64,000 bases of DNA from Nitrospiraceae bacterium (GTDB lineage Bacteria; Nitrospirota; Thermodesulfovibrionia; UBA6902). The translations under genes and the position numbers were made by a program. The stretch is from the NCBI GenBank assembly GCA_003599025.1, contig QZIL01000064.1, positions 1-64,000 on the forward strand, given 5' to 3'. Under the pieces are notes generated by a model, which worked only from the letters and a program-made list of their open reading frames with translations, ran no database searches and was not told the DNA's origin. Below, one piece after another: positions 46,421 to 54,096 of this stretch (the first letter of the stretch is position 1; the number at the start of each line of letters is the position of its first letter).

Positions 46421-47368
46421 CTGAAAATATCAAGACGGGAGTTCATAAAATACTGCACAATGTCTGCCGCAGCACTGGGATTAACATCTGCGCTGGGCCC
46501 CCTCGAAAAAATATTGGCGAGTACTGACGGCCCTCCTATAATATGGCTGAAGGGGGCAGGCTGCACCGGCTGCACAGTATCTCTGGCTAACCTTATATCC
46601 GGCAGTGCTCCGGTTGATGTTGGTGATCTGCTGATCAATACAATAGACCTGGTTTATCATCCAACATTGATGAATGCGTCAGGAGAGCTTGCAACCCAGA
46701 CCCTTAACAATGCCGCTGCCGGGACATTCGTGCTTGTGGTCGAAGGCAGTATTCCTACCATGTTTAACGGCAGGACCTGTACCGTGTATGAACACAATGG
46801 TCTCCCTGTTACAGCCCTCTCAGCTGTACAGTCTCTTGCACCTATGGCCGCGAAAGTATTGGCCGTTGGTACATGTGCGTGCTTTGGCGGCATTCCCGGG
46901 GCCATGCCTAACCCAACCGGGGCAAAAGGAGTATCAGAAGTTACGAGCGTATCACCCATTAATATTCCGGGATGCCCGCCCCATCCTGACTGGATAGTAT
47001 GGACAGTCGCCCAGCTTCTTGCGGGCAACACAATAACGCTCGACCAGTTCAGCAGGCCAACCGCCCTGTACGGCACAACTGTGCACAATCAGTGTTCAAG
47101 GCAGGATTCAGAATGGGCAACTTCCTTAAATGACGCCGGCTTGTGCACTATCGGCCTCGGATGCAAGGGGATGCTGACCTATGCAGACTGTCCGACCCGG
47201 AAATGGAACAATGGAGTAAACTGGTGCGTCGGGGCTGATTCCCTGTGCCAGGGCTGCACACAGCCCGGTTTCCCGGACCTGTTCGCCCCGCTCTTCAGCA
47301 CCAGAGGAGTGGCCCCGAACCACTGGAATATTAATCCGCCCCGAAACACATGCACGGGATGCCACTGA
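46421..47368 (+). CDS. [NiFe] hydrogenase small subunit, Tat-exported
   Basis: Iron-sulfur subunit of a group-1-like [NiFe] hydrogenase. With a CTG start at 46421 (AGGAGG 9 nt upstream) the protein begins MKISRREFIKYCT, a twin-arginine signal; the ATG at 46460 would cut off that motif. Cluster ligands: proximal C48/C51 (GAGCTGC), C152 and C185 (GTC, PGCPPHP); distal H222, C225, C242 and C248; medial C257, C276, C279, with an extra Cys in NWCV (C269) where many group 1 enzymes have Pro, suggesting a [4Fe-4S] medial cluster. C154 sits next to the proximal ligand C152. It is 315 residues and ends TCTGCH without a C-terminal membrane helix, so it is probably a soluble periplasmic enzyme. Confidence 0.9.
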   Translation: MKISRREFIKYCTMSAAALGLTSALGPLEKILASTDGPPIIWLKGAGCTGCTVSLANLISGSAPVDVGDLLINTIDLVYHPTLMNASGELATQTLNNAAAGTFVLVVEGSIPTMFNGRTCTVYEHNGLPVTALSAVQSLAPMAAKVLAVGTCACFGGIPGAMPNPTGAKGVSEVTSVSPINIPGCPPHPDWIVWTVAQLLAGNTITLDQFSRPTALYGTTVHNQCSRQDSEWATSLNDAGLCTIGLGCKGMLTYADCPTRKWNNGVNWCVGADSLCQGCTQPGFPDLFAPLFSTRGVAPNHWNINPPRNTCTGCH

Positions 47369-47433
47369 TCCAGGGGCAGCTGCAATTAAAGATTAGCATC
47401 AGGATTCCGTTTTTTTAGTGTCAGGAGACAAGA

Positions 47434-48906
47434 ATGGCAATTATCACAATCGTTGATCCGGTTACCCGTATAGAAGGGCATTTGAAGGTCCAGGTGACCA
47501 TTGATACTGTCGGAGGTGTGCAGCAGGTTGTCGATGCTCAGTGCAGCGGGACCCAGTTCCGGGGATTTGAACTGATACTGCAGGGACGGGACCCTCTGGA
47601 TGCTCCTTATCTTACCGAACGCATCTGCGGTGTCTGCCCTGTATCGCACGGTATGGCGTCAGTGAAGGCCCTGGAGAGCGCAGCAGGCCTGACTATTTCT
47701 GCAGACGCAAGGATACTGCGAAATCTGGTACTTGGCTCAAATTTTATTTCTTCCCATATTCTTCATTTTTATATCCTGGCCTCTCTTGATTATATTACTC
47801 CTCCACCGGGCGCTCCGTGGAACCCTTACTGGGATGTGGATATAATGAGGGACCCCAGCCTGCTGCAGATTGCCGGCAACTTTGTACCTGCTGTTACCAA
47901 ACGCAGAGAGGCCCAGGAGATGCTTGCAATATTTGGAGGTAGGATGCCCTCACCTCCGGCGTTCGTGGCAGGCGGATTTACTACCAAACCTTCCAGCAGC
48001 ATGATTGACTCCTTTTCCTCTTATCTCAATAATCTGATTTCATTTATAAATGTCAGCTATATTCCGGATGTCCAGCTTCTGCAGTCTGTATATTCAGATT
48101 ACAGCAGTATAGGAAAAGGGCCCGGCAACCTTCTGTCATACGGTGTGTTTGATCTGGATGATACTGTCAGTCCCGACAGGCTCCTTAACCGTGGTTTTGT
48201 TTTCGACTCGATGCCCGCGAGTGTCCAGCCTGTTTCAGCAGATAAAATCAAAGAGCATGTCACCTATTCCTGGTACGACGATTCCACCAATAATCAGAAT
48301 CCTGCTAACGGGAGTACCGTTATCGTTGACCCCGCATCAAAAACAGACGCATACAGCTGGCTCAAGGCACCCAGGTACCACGGCAAGCCGATGGAGTGCG
48401 GGCCCCTTGCCAGAATGTGGGTTAACGGTGATTACCGGAATGGTATTTCTGTTATGGACCGTCATATGGCCCGGGCACTGGAAGCCCAAAAAGTCGCTAA
48501 TGCCATGATCGGATGGCTTGGCGAACTTACAACAGGCGGGGATGTTTATACCACTTATAATACACCTTATGGCGCGCTGGGGACCGGACTCACCGAGGCA
48601 CCCCGCGGGGCCCTCGGTCACTGGGTGCAAACCACTGTTGACGGTTCTTCTCCCCTGCTCGGACCGGCCATTGAAAATTATCAGGTAATAACTCCGACCT
48701 GCTGGAATGCCTCACCCAAAGACGCACGAGGCAACCGGGGGCCTATTGAAAGGGCACTCATAGGAACAGAAATTTTAGACCCGGCACAGCCCATTGAGGT
48801 GCTGCGCATCATCCATTCATTTGATCCGTGTCTTTCCTGCGCTGTTCATGTCATGCGGCCTGAAGGAGAGCCAGTTGTCATTGTAAATGCGGGGGGAAGA
48901 CCATAG
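47434..48906 (+). CDS. [NiFe] hydrogenase large subunit
   Basis: Carries the Ni-Fe(CN)2CO active site. The L1 motif RICGVCPVSHG (C65, C68) and L2 motif DPCLSCAVH (C466, C469, H472) give the four Ni-binding cysteines. The 18-residue tail after H472 is the part removed by the maturation protease encoded downstream. It is 490 residues, slightly short for group 1. AGGAGA lies about 5 nt before the ATG. It has no signal peptide and would be carried out by the Tat signal of the small subunit. No cytochrome b subunit follows. Confidence 0.93.
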   Translation: MAIITIVDPVTRIEGHLKVQVTIDTVGGVQQVVDAQCSGTQFRGFELILQGRDPLDAPYLTERICGVCPVSHGMASVKALESAAGLTISADARILRNLVLGSNFISSHILHFYILASLDYITPPPGAPWNPYWDVDIMRDPSLLQIAGNFVPAVTKRREAQEMLAIFGGRMPSPPAFVAGGFTTKPSSSMIDSFSSYLNNLISFINVSYIPDVQLLQSVYSDYSSIGKGPGNLLSYGVFDLDDTVSPDRLLNRGFVFDSMPASVQPVSADKIKEHVTYSWYDDSTNNQNPANGSTVIVDPASKTDAYSWLKAPRYHGKPMECGPLARMWVNGDYRNGISVMDRHMARALEAQKVANAMIGWLGELTTGGDVYTTYNTPYGALGTGLTEAPRGALGHWVQTTVDGSSPLLGPAIENYQVITPTCWNASPKDARGNRGPIERALIGTEILDPAQPIEVLRIIHSFDPCLSCAVHVMRPEGEPVVIVNAGGRP

Positions 48907-48908
48907 CT

Positions 48909-49448
48909 ATGAGTACACTCATTCTCGGCATAGGCAATCTTCTTCTCTGTGATGAAGGCATCGGCGTTCATGCAGTTCGCGCACTTCAACAGGAGAACCT
49001 GCCGCCGGATGTCATAACATTTGAAGCAGGGACTGCCTTACTCGACGCACTTCCTGAAATCGGGCGGGCCGAACATATCATTATCATTGACGCAATGAGG
49101 GCCAACCACGCGCCCGGAACAGTCTATATTGTTCCGCTGGGTGAATGCGTCAGGCCTGAATATACTGCGTCACTGCATGGGTTCGATATGCAGCGAGTAC
49201 TGTATCTTGCAGGCAGGACCTCCCCTGCAGATGCAATTGTAATAGGGATAGAGCCTGCCAGGATCGGGTGGGGGACCGAACTGTCTCCGATAATCAGGGA
49301 CGCGATTCCGGTGGTGATTGAGACAGTTAAGACTGAAATAGCAAATTTTAACAGCCGTCCGCCGTCATTCCCGCTTGCAGGGAATCAGCCGGGGGGTAAG
49401 ATAACGGATTCCGGACAATCTCGCATCGGGTCGATCCGACTGGAATGA
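48909..49448 (+). CDS. Hydrogenase maturation protease (HybD/HyaD type), with repeat-derived tail
   Basis: Endopeptidase that trims the C-terminus of the large subunit after nickel insertion. It starts 2 bp after the large-subunit stop. Motifs: ILGIGNLLLCDEGIGVHAVR (Glu/Asp nickel ligand), IIIIDAMRANHAPG (Asp) and SLHGFDMQRVL (His). The family core ends near residue 150. The last ~30 residues (NSRPPSFPLAGNQPGGKITD and following) are encoded by a GTCATTCC-family repeat at 49364-49449, whose end supplies the stop codon. The protease is expected to work despite this tail. It has 179 residues; relatives have about 150-165. Confidence 0.88.
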   Translation: MSTLILGIGNLLLCDEGIGVHAVRALQQENLPPDVITFEAGTALLDALPEIGRAEHIIIIDAMRANHAPGTVYIVPLGECVRPEYTASLHGFDMQRVLYLAGRTSPADAIVIGIEPARIGWGTELSPIIRDAIPVVIETVKTEIANFNSRPPSFPLAGNQPGGKITDSGQSRIGSIRLE

Positions 49449-49449
49449 C
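49364..49449. repeat. Dispersed palindromic repeat (GTCATTCC family), copy 6, inside a gene
   Basis: GTCATTCCCGCTTGCAGGGA at the left, GGATTCCGGACAATCTCGCA inside and GGAATGAC at the right end. It encodes the C-terminal tail and stop of the hydrogenase protease. Confidence 0.8.
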
Positions 49450-49525
49450 AGTTATGATACCGCACAGCTCTTCTAAGAGACAGTTCATTCTGGCGGGGCA
49501 TCAAAAAGGAGTGTAGGTCCTTTTC

Positions 49526-50494
49526 ATGAAAAACCGTAGATTCATTATATCGGCATTTGCTGCAGCAATAATATTGCTGACAGCTTCATATGCATTGGCT
49601 TTGCCGGAGGCTTTCATTGTATATAAAGAAACAGACCTCGGCGGAAGCTGGCAGTATGACTACACCATCTATAATATATCCACTGAGGGAGAAGCCATTC
49701 ATGAAGTGTTTTTCTATTTCGCCGGGGATGTTGCCGTTACCGGGACATCTCTGCCGGCAGGATGGCACGGGGTCCCGTGGACGGGTGCGTATACCATCTC
49801 GTACCTGAATGCTTATTCAACGGAATTCACATATGACATAGTCGCGTGGGATTCTGCCAGCGGATTCAGTTTTACCACTGACTACAGGGCAGGCAACATA
49901 TTGTATGAAGCCCATTTTTCAGGGGACAAATATAGCTCCGGTACAACGGTCCTCTGCCTTTTTTCTTTCTTCAGAGACGCTGATGGGGATGGATTTGGGG
50001 ACCCGGAAGACACTGTCCAGTCCTGCCTTGCACCGGAAGGATATGTCGCGGACAATACAGACTGTGATGATGGCCAGGCGCAGATTAACCCACAGACCCT
50101 CTGGTACAGAGACAATGACGAAGATGGATATGGAAACCCGGCAATTTATCTTCAGCAGTGCACAGTACCTTCAGGGCCGACTCCTTATGTACTGAACACA
50201 CTCGACTATAATGACACTGACCCGTCCATCGGCCCGTCCGTAAAATTAAGCGGGACCTCTGCCGGTTATTATCTGTCACTTCAGGCAGCTTATGACGAGG
50301 CATCAAATGGAGATACGATACAGGCAGCGGCTGTGGTTTTTAACGAAAATCTTTACATCGATCAGAACAAATCAGTCGCCATTGACGGCGGATATAACGG
50401 GACTTTTACCTCTAGTTCCGGAAGCACGACCATTCAGGGCAATATGTCAGTTGCCGGCGGAGGGCTTGCCATCGGGAATGTTGTTTTGCAGTAG
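49526..50494 (+). CDS. Secreted protein with calcium-binding-type repeats
   Basis: A 322-residue exported protein of unknown function. The signal peptide is MKNRRFIISAFAAAIILLTA, with cleavage around ALA. A beta-rich domain follows (to about residue 150). Two Asp-rich units come next, DADGDGFGDPEDTVQSC and DNDEDGYGNP, with the linking DNTDCDDGQAQINPQT; these resemble the DxDxDG repeats of thrombospondin type 3 and MopE-like metal-binding proteins. A C-terminal part (LQAAYDEASNGDTIQAAA) looks like the start of a right-handed beta-helix. It is 77 bp downstream of the hydrogenase protease; whether it belongs to that operon is not clear. Confidence 0.7.
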   Translation: MKNRRFIISAFAAAIILLTASYALALPEAFIVYKETDLGGSWQYDYTIYNISTEGEAIHEVFFYFAGDVAVTGTSLPAGWHGVPWTGAYTISYLNAYSTEFTYDIVAWDSASGFSFTTDYRAGNILYEAHFSGDKYSSGTTVLCLFSFFRDADGDGFGDPEDTVQSCLAPEGYVADNTDCDDGQAQINPQTLWYRDNDEDGYGNPAIYLQQCTVPSGPTPYVLNTLDYNDTDPSIGPSVKLSGTSAGYYLSLQAAYDEASNGDTIQAAAVVFNENLYIDQNKSVAIDGGYNGTFTSSSGSTTIQGNMSVAGGGLAIGNVVLQ

Positions 50495-50495
50495 A

Positions 50496-50720
50496 TCATT
50501 CAATGTCCGCATCTTCATTCTCCTCTTTTTCGAAATCCTCCAGGACCTTCCTGATCTCATCATCCGTTTTTCTCAGTTTTTCCCTGCAGTGCTTTATTAG
50601 ATACGCTGCTCTTTTCACCTTTTCAGTCAGGACATCAACGTCCGCAGTTTCATTCTCGATCTCTTCGACAATGGCCTCTATTTCTTCAAGGGCCTTCTTA
50701 TAAGTCAGAGCGTCTTTCAT
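50496..50720 (-). CDS. xseB: Exodeoxyribonuclease VII small subunit
   Basis: A 74-residue, mostly helical small subunit of exonuclease VII, which with XseA degrades single-stranded DNA. The family block TYKKALEEIEAIVEEIENET is at the N-terminus, followed by LTEKVKRAAYLIKHCREKLR and an acidic tail. It is 243 bp downstream of xseA; the usual overlapping xseA-xseB junction is broken by an inserted repeat. Confidence 0.9.
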   Translation of the reverse strand: MKDALTYKKALEEIEAIVEEIENETADVDVLTEKVKRAAYLIKHCREKLRKTDDEIRKVLEDFEKEENEDADIE

Positions 50721-50963
50721 TGTTTCCTCCTTTTATATCACTTGCCGTCACAATTGCATAATACATAGATATCGGGGCAGGGGTGGCTGTTTTAAAAGCT
50801 TTACCTGCGATACCATCGTGAGAGTATAGAATGCATAAACGATTTGTTTTTAAGCTGCATTTGATTAATTCCTGCTGTCAAGGTTTATTTTCAAGATCCA
50901 ATCGCTTTGTAAAGGTTTTAAAGCAGCTACCCCTGACTGCTTTGCAATATTTAAGTTGCTCTA
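50721..50963. other. Gap between xseA and xseB with a MITE-like element
   Basis: 243 bp with no supported gene. The MITE-like repeat copy B (50786-50927) fills most of it. GGAGG before the xseB ATG is present, so xseB can be translated on its own. Confidence 0.7.
50786..50927. repeat. MITE-like inverted repeat, copy B
   Basis: Left end GCTGTTTTAAAAGCTTTACC and the CTGCGAT that follows; right end ATCGCTTTGTAAAGGTTTTA and AAGCAGC. The reverse complement of the right end (GCTGCTTTAAAACC, TTTACAAAGCGAT) matches the left end at most positions. It shares blocks with the copy at 3545-3673. Confidence 0.65.
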
Positions 50964-52259
50964 TTACTCATACAGTTTCATATTGGCGTTGCCGTCTGTT
51001 TTTTTATCTCTGCTGCTGCGCGGCCTCTTTTCAGACTGCCTGCCCTCCACCCTGCTCAACACCTCCCCTTCGTGCAAAACCGTCCGCAGTCTGTCATTCA
51101 CCTTCACATCAGATGCAGACCTGACCGCTTTGCCGTTATTATAAGTAATACTGTAACCGCGCTTAAGAATATTTAGAGGGTTCAGATGATTAACATTACT
51201 TTCTCTTCCGGCAAGCTTCTGCTGTTCGTTCTGCAATAATCTCAAAGAATACCTCAGCCCCTTAATAAAGGTCGTCAAAAGATGTGAATTGCCGAGCAGT
51301 TTATTGCGGGCAGCAACCTCAAGTCTTCTGGAAAACGCGGCCAGACCATTCTTCATGTCCATTGTCAGCGAACGGGTGCCTTCTGCAAGCGCGTGAGCCA
51401 GGGAATCGATCCTGTCCTCAAAATCCCTTACCCTCGTAATAAGCATATCAGCAACTGCAGTAGGTGTTTTGGCCCTGCTGTGTGATACTTCATCAGCCAC
51501 AGTCACGTCCCGCTGATGACCGATACCGGAAATAACAGGAAGCGGTAACAGAGCAATCGCCTTGCCGATTTCATAGCTGTCAAAGCACTGCAGATCAAGC
51601 TGCCCTCCCCCACCCCTGACAATTACAACTATGTCCAGCGCGGCTGCATCATCAGCACACTTACTGAGGGCGCCCACAATCGAGGCCTCGGCCCTGTCCC
51701 CCTGCATGACTGCTTCGTATAACGTAGTGATGAATCTGTAACCATACGCATTTGCCGTTAAGTGAGTCATGAGGTCCTCATATCCCGCAGCTGTTGACGA
51801 TGAGATTATTCCTATCCGCTGGGGAACGAGCGGGAACTCCAGCCCTTTATTTCTGTCTATCAGCCCTTCCTTTACGAGCCGTTCCAGTATCTCCCTTCTT
51901 TTTACGGCAAGCTCGCCGATCGTGTAAGAAGGGTCTATATTATTGATGGTGAGTTTCAGGCCATAGCGTTCATGGAAGCTTATCTCTGCCTGAAAAAGTA
52001 TCTTTATGCCCTTTGACAGCCTGGCACCTGTCTCCTTCTCGAATACTTTCGCTATTTCTTTATACCTGCCGGCCCAGATAACGGCCCTGATCTCGGCCCG
52101 AATCGTGTCCTCTTCTTTATCAACCAGGGTCAGATAACAGTGGTTCTTTACATCACAGGAGGCAATCTCCGCTGTGACGAGGAAGGTATCAGGCAATGAT
52201 GTTTCGAGGACAGTCCTGATAAGCTGATTTAATTCGAATAAAGATAGAACCTTTGACAT
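50964..52259 (-). CDS. xseA: Exodeoxyribonuclease VII large subunit
   Basis: Catalytic subunit of exonuclease VII. It is 431 residues, with an N-terminal OB-fold (SLFELNQLIRTVLETSLPDT, then TAEIASCDVKNHCYLTLVD) and the catalytic block FPLVPQRIGIISSSTAAGYE, VIVRGGGGQLDLQCFDSYEI and ALLPLPVISGIGHQRDVTVA in order. The last ~50 residues are basic and low-complexity. It would pair with xseB, 243 bp downstream. Confidence 0.94.
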   Translation of the reverse strand: MSKVLSLFELNQLIRTVLETSLPDTFLVTAEIASCDVKNHCYLTLVDKEEDTIRAEIRAVIWAGRYKEIAKVFEKETGARLSKGIKILFQAEISFHERYGLKLTINNIDPSYTIGELAVKRREILERLVKEGLIDRNKGLEFPLVPQRIGIISSSTAAGYEDLMTHLTANAYGYRFITTLYEAVMQGDRAEASIVGALSKCADDAAALDIVVIVRGGGGQLDLQCFDSYEIGKAIALLPLPVISGIGHQRDVTVADEVSHSRAKTPTAVADMLITRVRDFEDRIDSLAHALAEGTRSLTMDMKNGLAAFSRRLEVAARNKLLGNSHLLTTFIKGLRYSLRLLQNEQQKLAGRESNVNHLNPLNILKRGYSITYNNGKAVRSASDVKVNDRLRTVLHEGEVLSRVEGRQSEKRPRSSRDKKTDGNANMKLYE

Positions 52260-52448
52260 TTTTTCAGTTTTTCTGCCTTCAGCAAATTTAAGAACTTCTT
52301 ATAATACTCTCCTTTAATAACAGGGGGCAAGAGATGCGCGTGACTGGTGATCATGTTAGGGCACTTGCATCTGGCATTGATCCATGATAATGTTTATTCT
52401 GAAAAGTCCGCAATTATACGATTATATTGAGCATGATAAGGAGGAAAG

Positions 52449-52868
52449 ATGAGAACAATTAAATGCCTGATGGTTTTCCTGCTGGTCACAGGGGTTGCAT
52501 TTGCAGCAGAAACAGCCGGGACAAAAAAAATATTCACAGCAACTGTTGACAGCAGCGGAGTACAGAGGGTCGAAATAACCGGGGGTGAATATTACTTCGA
52601 TCCCAATTATATAATTGTAAAAAAAGATTTCCCTGTAGAGTTTGTGGTAAAGAGATTGTCAGGCGTTATACCAATACCTCATGACATTGCGATCGAGGCC
52701 CCTGAGGCTGGTATAAATTTCAGGGAAGACATGCCTAAAGAACCTAAAGTGATACGCTTTACCCCGACAAAGGCAGGTAAATATGAGATTACCTGTGACA
52801 AGAAATTCCTGTTTTTTGAAAGCCACAAAGAAAAGGGCATGCACGGCATGCTTGAAGTGGTGGAATAG
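52449..52868 (+). CDS. Periplasmic cupredoxin-like protein
   Basis: A 139-residue exported protein (signal peptide MRTIKCLMVFLLVTGVAFAA). The mature part is a cupredoxin fold with likely copper ligands at the end: TCDKK (Cys), SHKEKGMHGML (His and Met), and the earlier IPHDIAIE (His). It would carry electrons or sense or store copper in the periplasm. GGAGGAAAG is directly upstream of the ATG. It heads a group of three plus-strand genes (membrane protein and YHS lipoprotein). Confidence 0.75.
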   Translation: MRTIKCLMVFLLVTGVAFAAETAGTKKIFTATVDSSGVQRVEITGGEYYFDPNYIIVKKDFPVEFVVKRLSGVIPIPHDIAIEAPEAGINFREDMPKEPKVIRFTPTKAGKYEITCDKKFLFFESHKEKGMHGMLEVVE

Positions 52869-53142
52869 CAGTTGCGGTATATATTGACTTTATGAATACC
52901 ATACCTGTCCAATATAAATTTATAAGAGAGGCGAAACGACTCATAAACACAATGAATCGACGGGATATTGAGAGGGCATATCCTGCTTTGCTCAATATAT
53001 CTTCCCAGTTCATATTGATGTATGGCGGTTTTACTGACTGCCTGAATCTCTTTTTTTACAGGAGTCGTCATTGTGTTTCTTCGGCGTTCAGCCTCTCCTT
53101 TTATAACTATTTTGGACAGCAGTGGATTAATACTATATACCA

Positions 53143-53559
53143 ATGAGCAGGGAATTAATTACATATCTGAAGCTCTTCCATGGGGCCTTTAATTCGCTGG
53201 TGATATTGCTCTTTTTTTATCAGGGCATCCTCGGGGTGCGGATAAGAAAGGCAAAGAATAAGCCTGTTCATATAATCAGAAGGCACCGGAAGACCGGGCC
53301 TGTGATTGCAGTATTGGGGACACTTGGATTTCTCGCCGGCATAGTGGTTATCTTCCTTGATACCGGACGCATCCTGAAATATCCCCCTCATTTCCTTTTA
53401 GGCCTGATCATTGTTTTATTGATTGCAACTACATTTACTATTTCCCGAAAAATAAAAGGACCTGATCCCTACTGGAGAAACAGGCACTATGCACTCGGTG
53501 TATTGATAATATTGTTATACTTTGTCCAGGCCTTTCTCGGGCTGGGGGTCCTGCTGTAA
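53143..53559 (+). CDS. Four-helix membrane protein, cytochrome b561-like or DUF4079
   Basis: A 138-residue integral membrane protein with four hydrophobic segments (about 12-30, 50-70, 82-98, 115-135). Conserved His residues lie in KLFHGAF, HIIRRHRKTG, PPHFLLG and NRHYALG, an arrangement seen in heme-b-binding b561-like and DUF4079 proteins. Heme binding is likely but not shown. It is directly followed by the YHS lipoprotein gene (3 bp), so the two are cotranscribed. Confidence 0.7.
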   Translation: MSRELITYLKLFHGAFNSLVILLFFYQGILGVRIRKAKNKPVHIIRRHRKTGPVIAVLGTLGFLAGIVVIFLDTGRILKYPPHFLLGLIIVLLIATTFTISRKIKGPDPYWRNRHYALGVLIILLYFVQAFLGLGVLL

Positions 53560-53562
53560 TTA

Positions 53563-54051
53563 ATGGTTTATTCCGGCAAAAAATTAATGCATACCAATAA
53601 AAAAAGGCCGGCAATTCTATCCGGTGTTTCTTTCATATTCGTATTATTATTGATCTCATGCAGCCACGCAAAGCCCCCGGTCAACTCAGGACATGACGGC
53701 ATAGCCATTAAGGGATATGACCCTGTCGCTTATTTCACCATTGGCAGGTCTGTAAAAGGGACCGAACAGTTCACGTATGAATGGAAAGGTGCCAAATGGC
53801 TGTTTTCATCAAAAGAGCACCTCGACCTTTTCACTGCAGCCCCGGAAAAGTATGCTCCGAAGTACGGAGGCTATTGCGCTTATGCTGTAAGTCAGGGAAC
53901 GACAGCTGATATAGACCCTGACAGCTGGTCAATTGTGGACGGCAGACTGTACCTTAACCTGAACAGGGACGTGCAGAGGCTCTGGTCGGGCGATATAAAG
54001 GGATATATTGAAAAGGCTGACAGAAACTGGCCCACTGTCCTCACAAAGTAA
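53563..54051 (+). CDS. YHS-domain lipoprotein
   Basis: A 162-residue protein. A lipobox, LLISCSHAK, follows the signal helix, so the protein is anchored to a membrane as a lipoprotein. The YHS domain spans about 45-110 (AIKGYDPVAYFTIGRSVKG, then KWLFSSKEHLDLFTAAPEKY, then GYCAYAVSQG). YHS domains are found in metal-handling proteins, for example copper ATPases. It is 3 bp from the preceding b561-like gene, and a copper-type cupredoxin lies two genes upstream, pointing to periplasmic copper or heme chemistry (inference). ATG at 53563; another ATG at 53587 is possible. Confidence 0.78.
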   Translation: MVYSGKKLMHTNKKRPAILSGVSFIFVLLLISCSHAKPPVNSGHDGIAIKGYDPVAYFTIGRSVKGTEQFTYEWKGAKWLFSSKEHLDLFTAAPEKYAPKYGGYCAYAVSQGTTADIDPDSWSIVDGRLYLNLNRDVQRLWSGDIKGYIEKADRNWPTVLTK

Positions 54052-54096
54052 TCAGGAATCCTGCTAATGACATTGAATCATTCAGCACCGGGCTCT

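Noticed and set aside
46460-47368. ATG at 46460 as the start of the hydrogenase small subunit
   Set aside because: It cuts away the twin-arginine motif and has no good ribosome binding site; CTG at 46421 fits better.
52892-53146. An 84-residue frame whose stop overlaps the ATG of the b561-like gene (ATGA)
   Set aside because: No ribosome binding site, and the composition (many Phe, Tyr, Ser, Cys) does not look like a real protein. The overlap alone is weak evidence.
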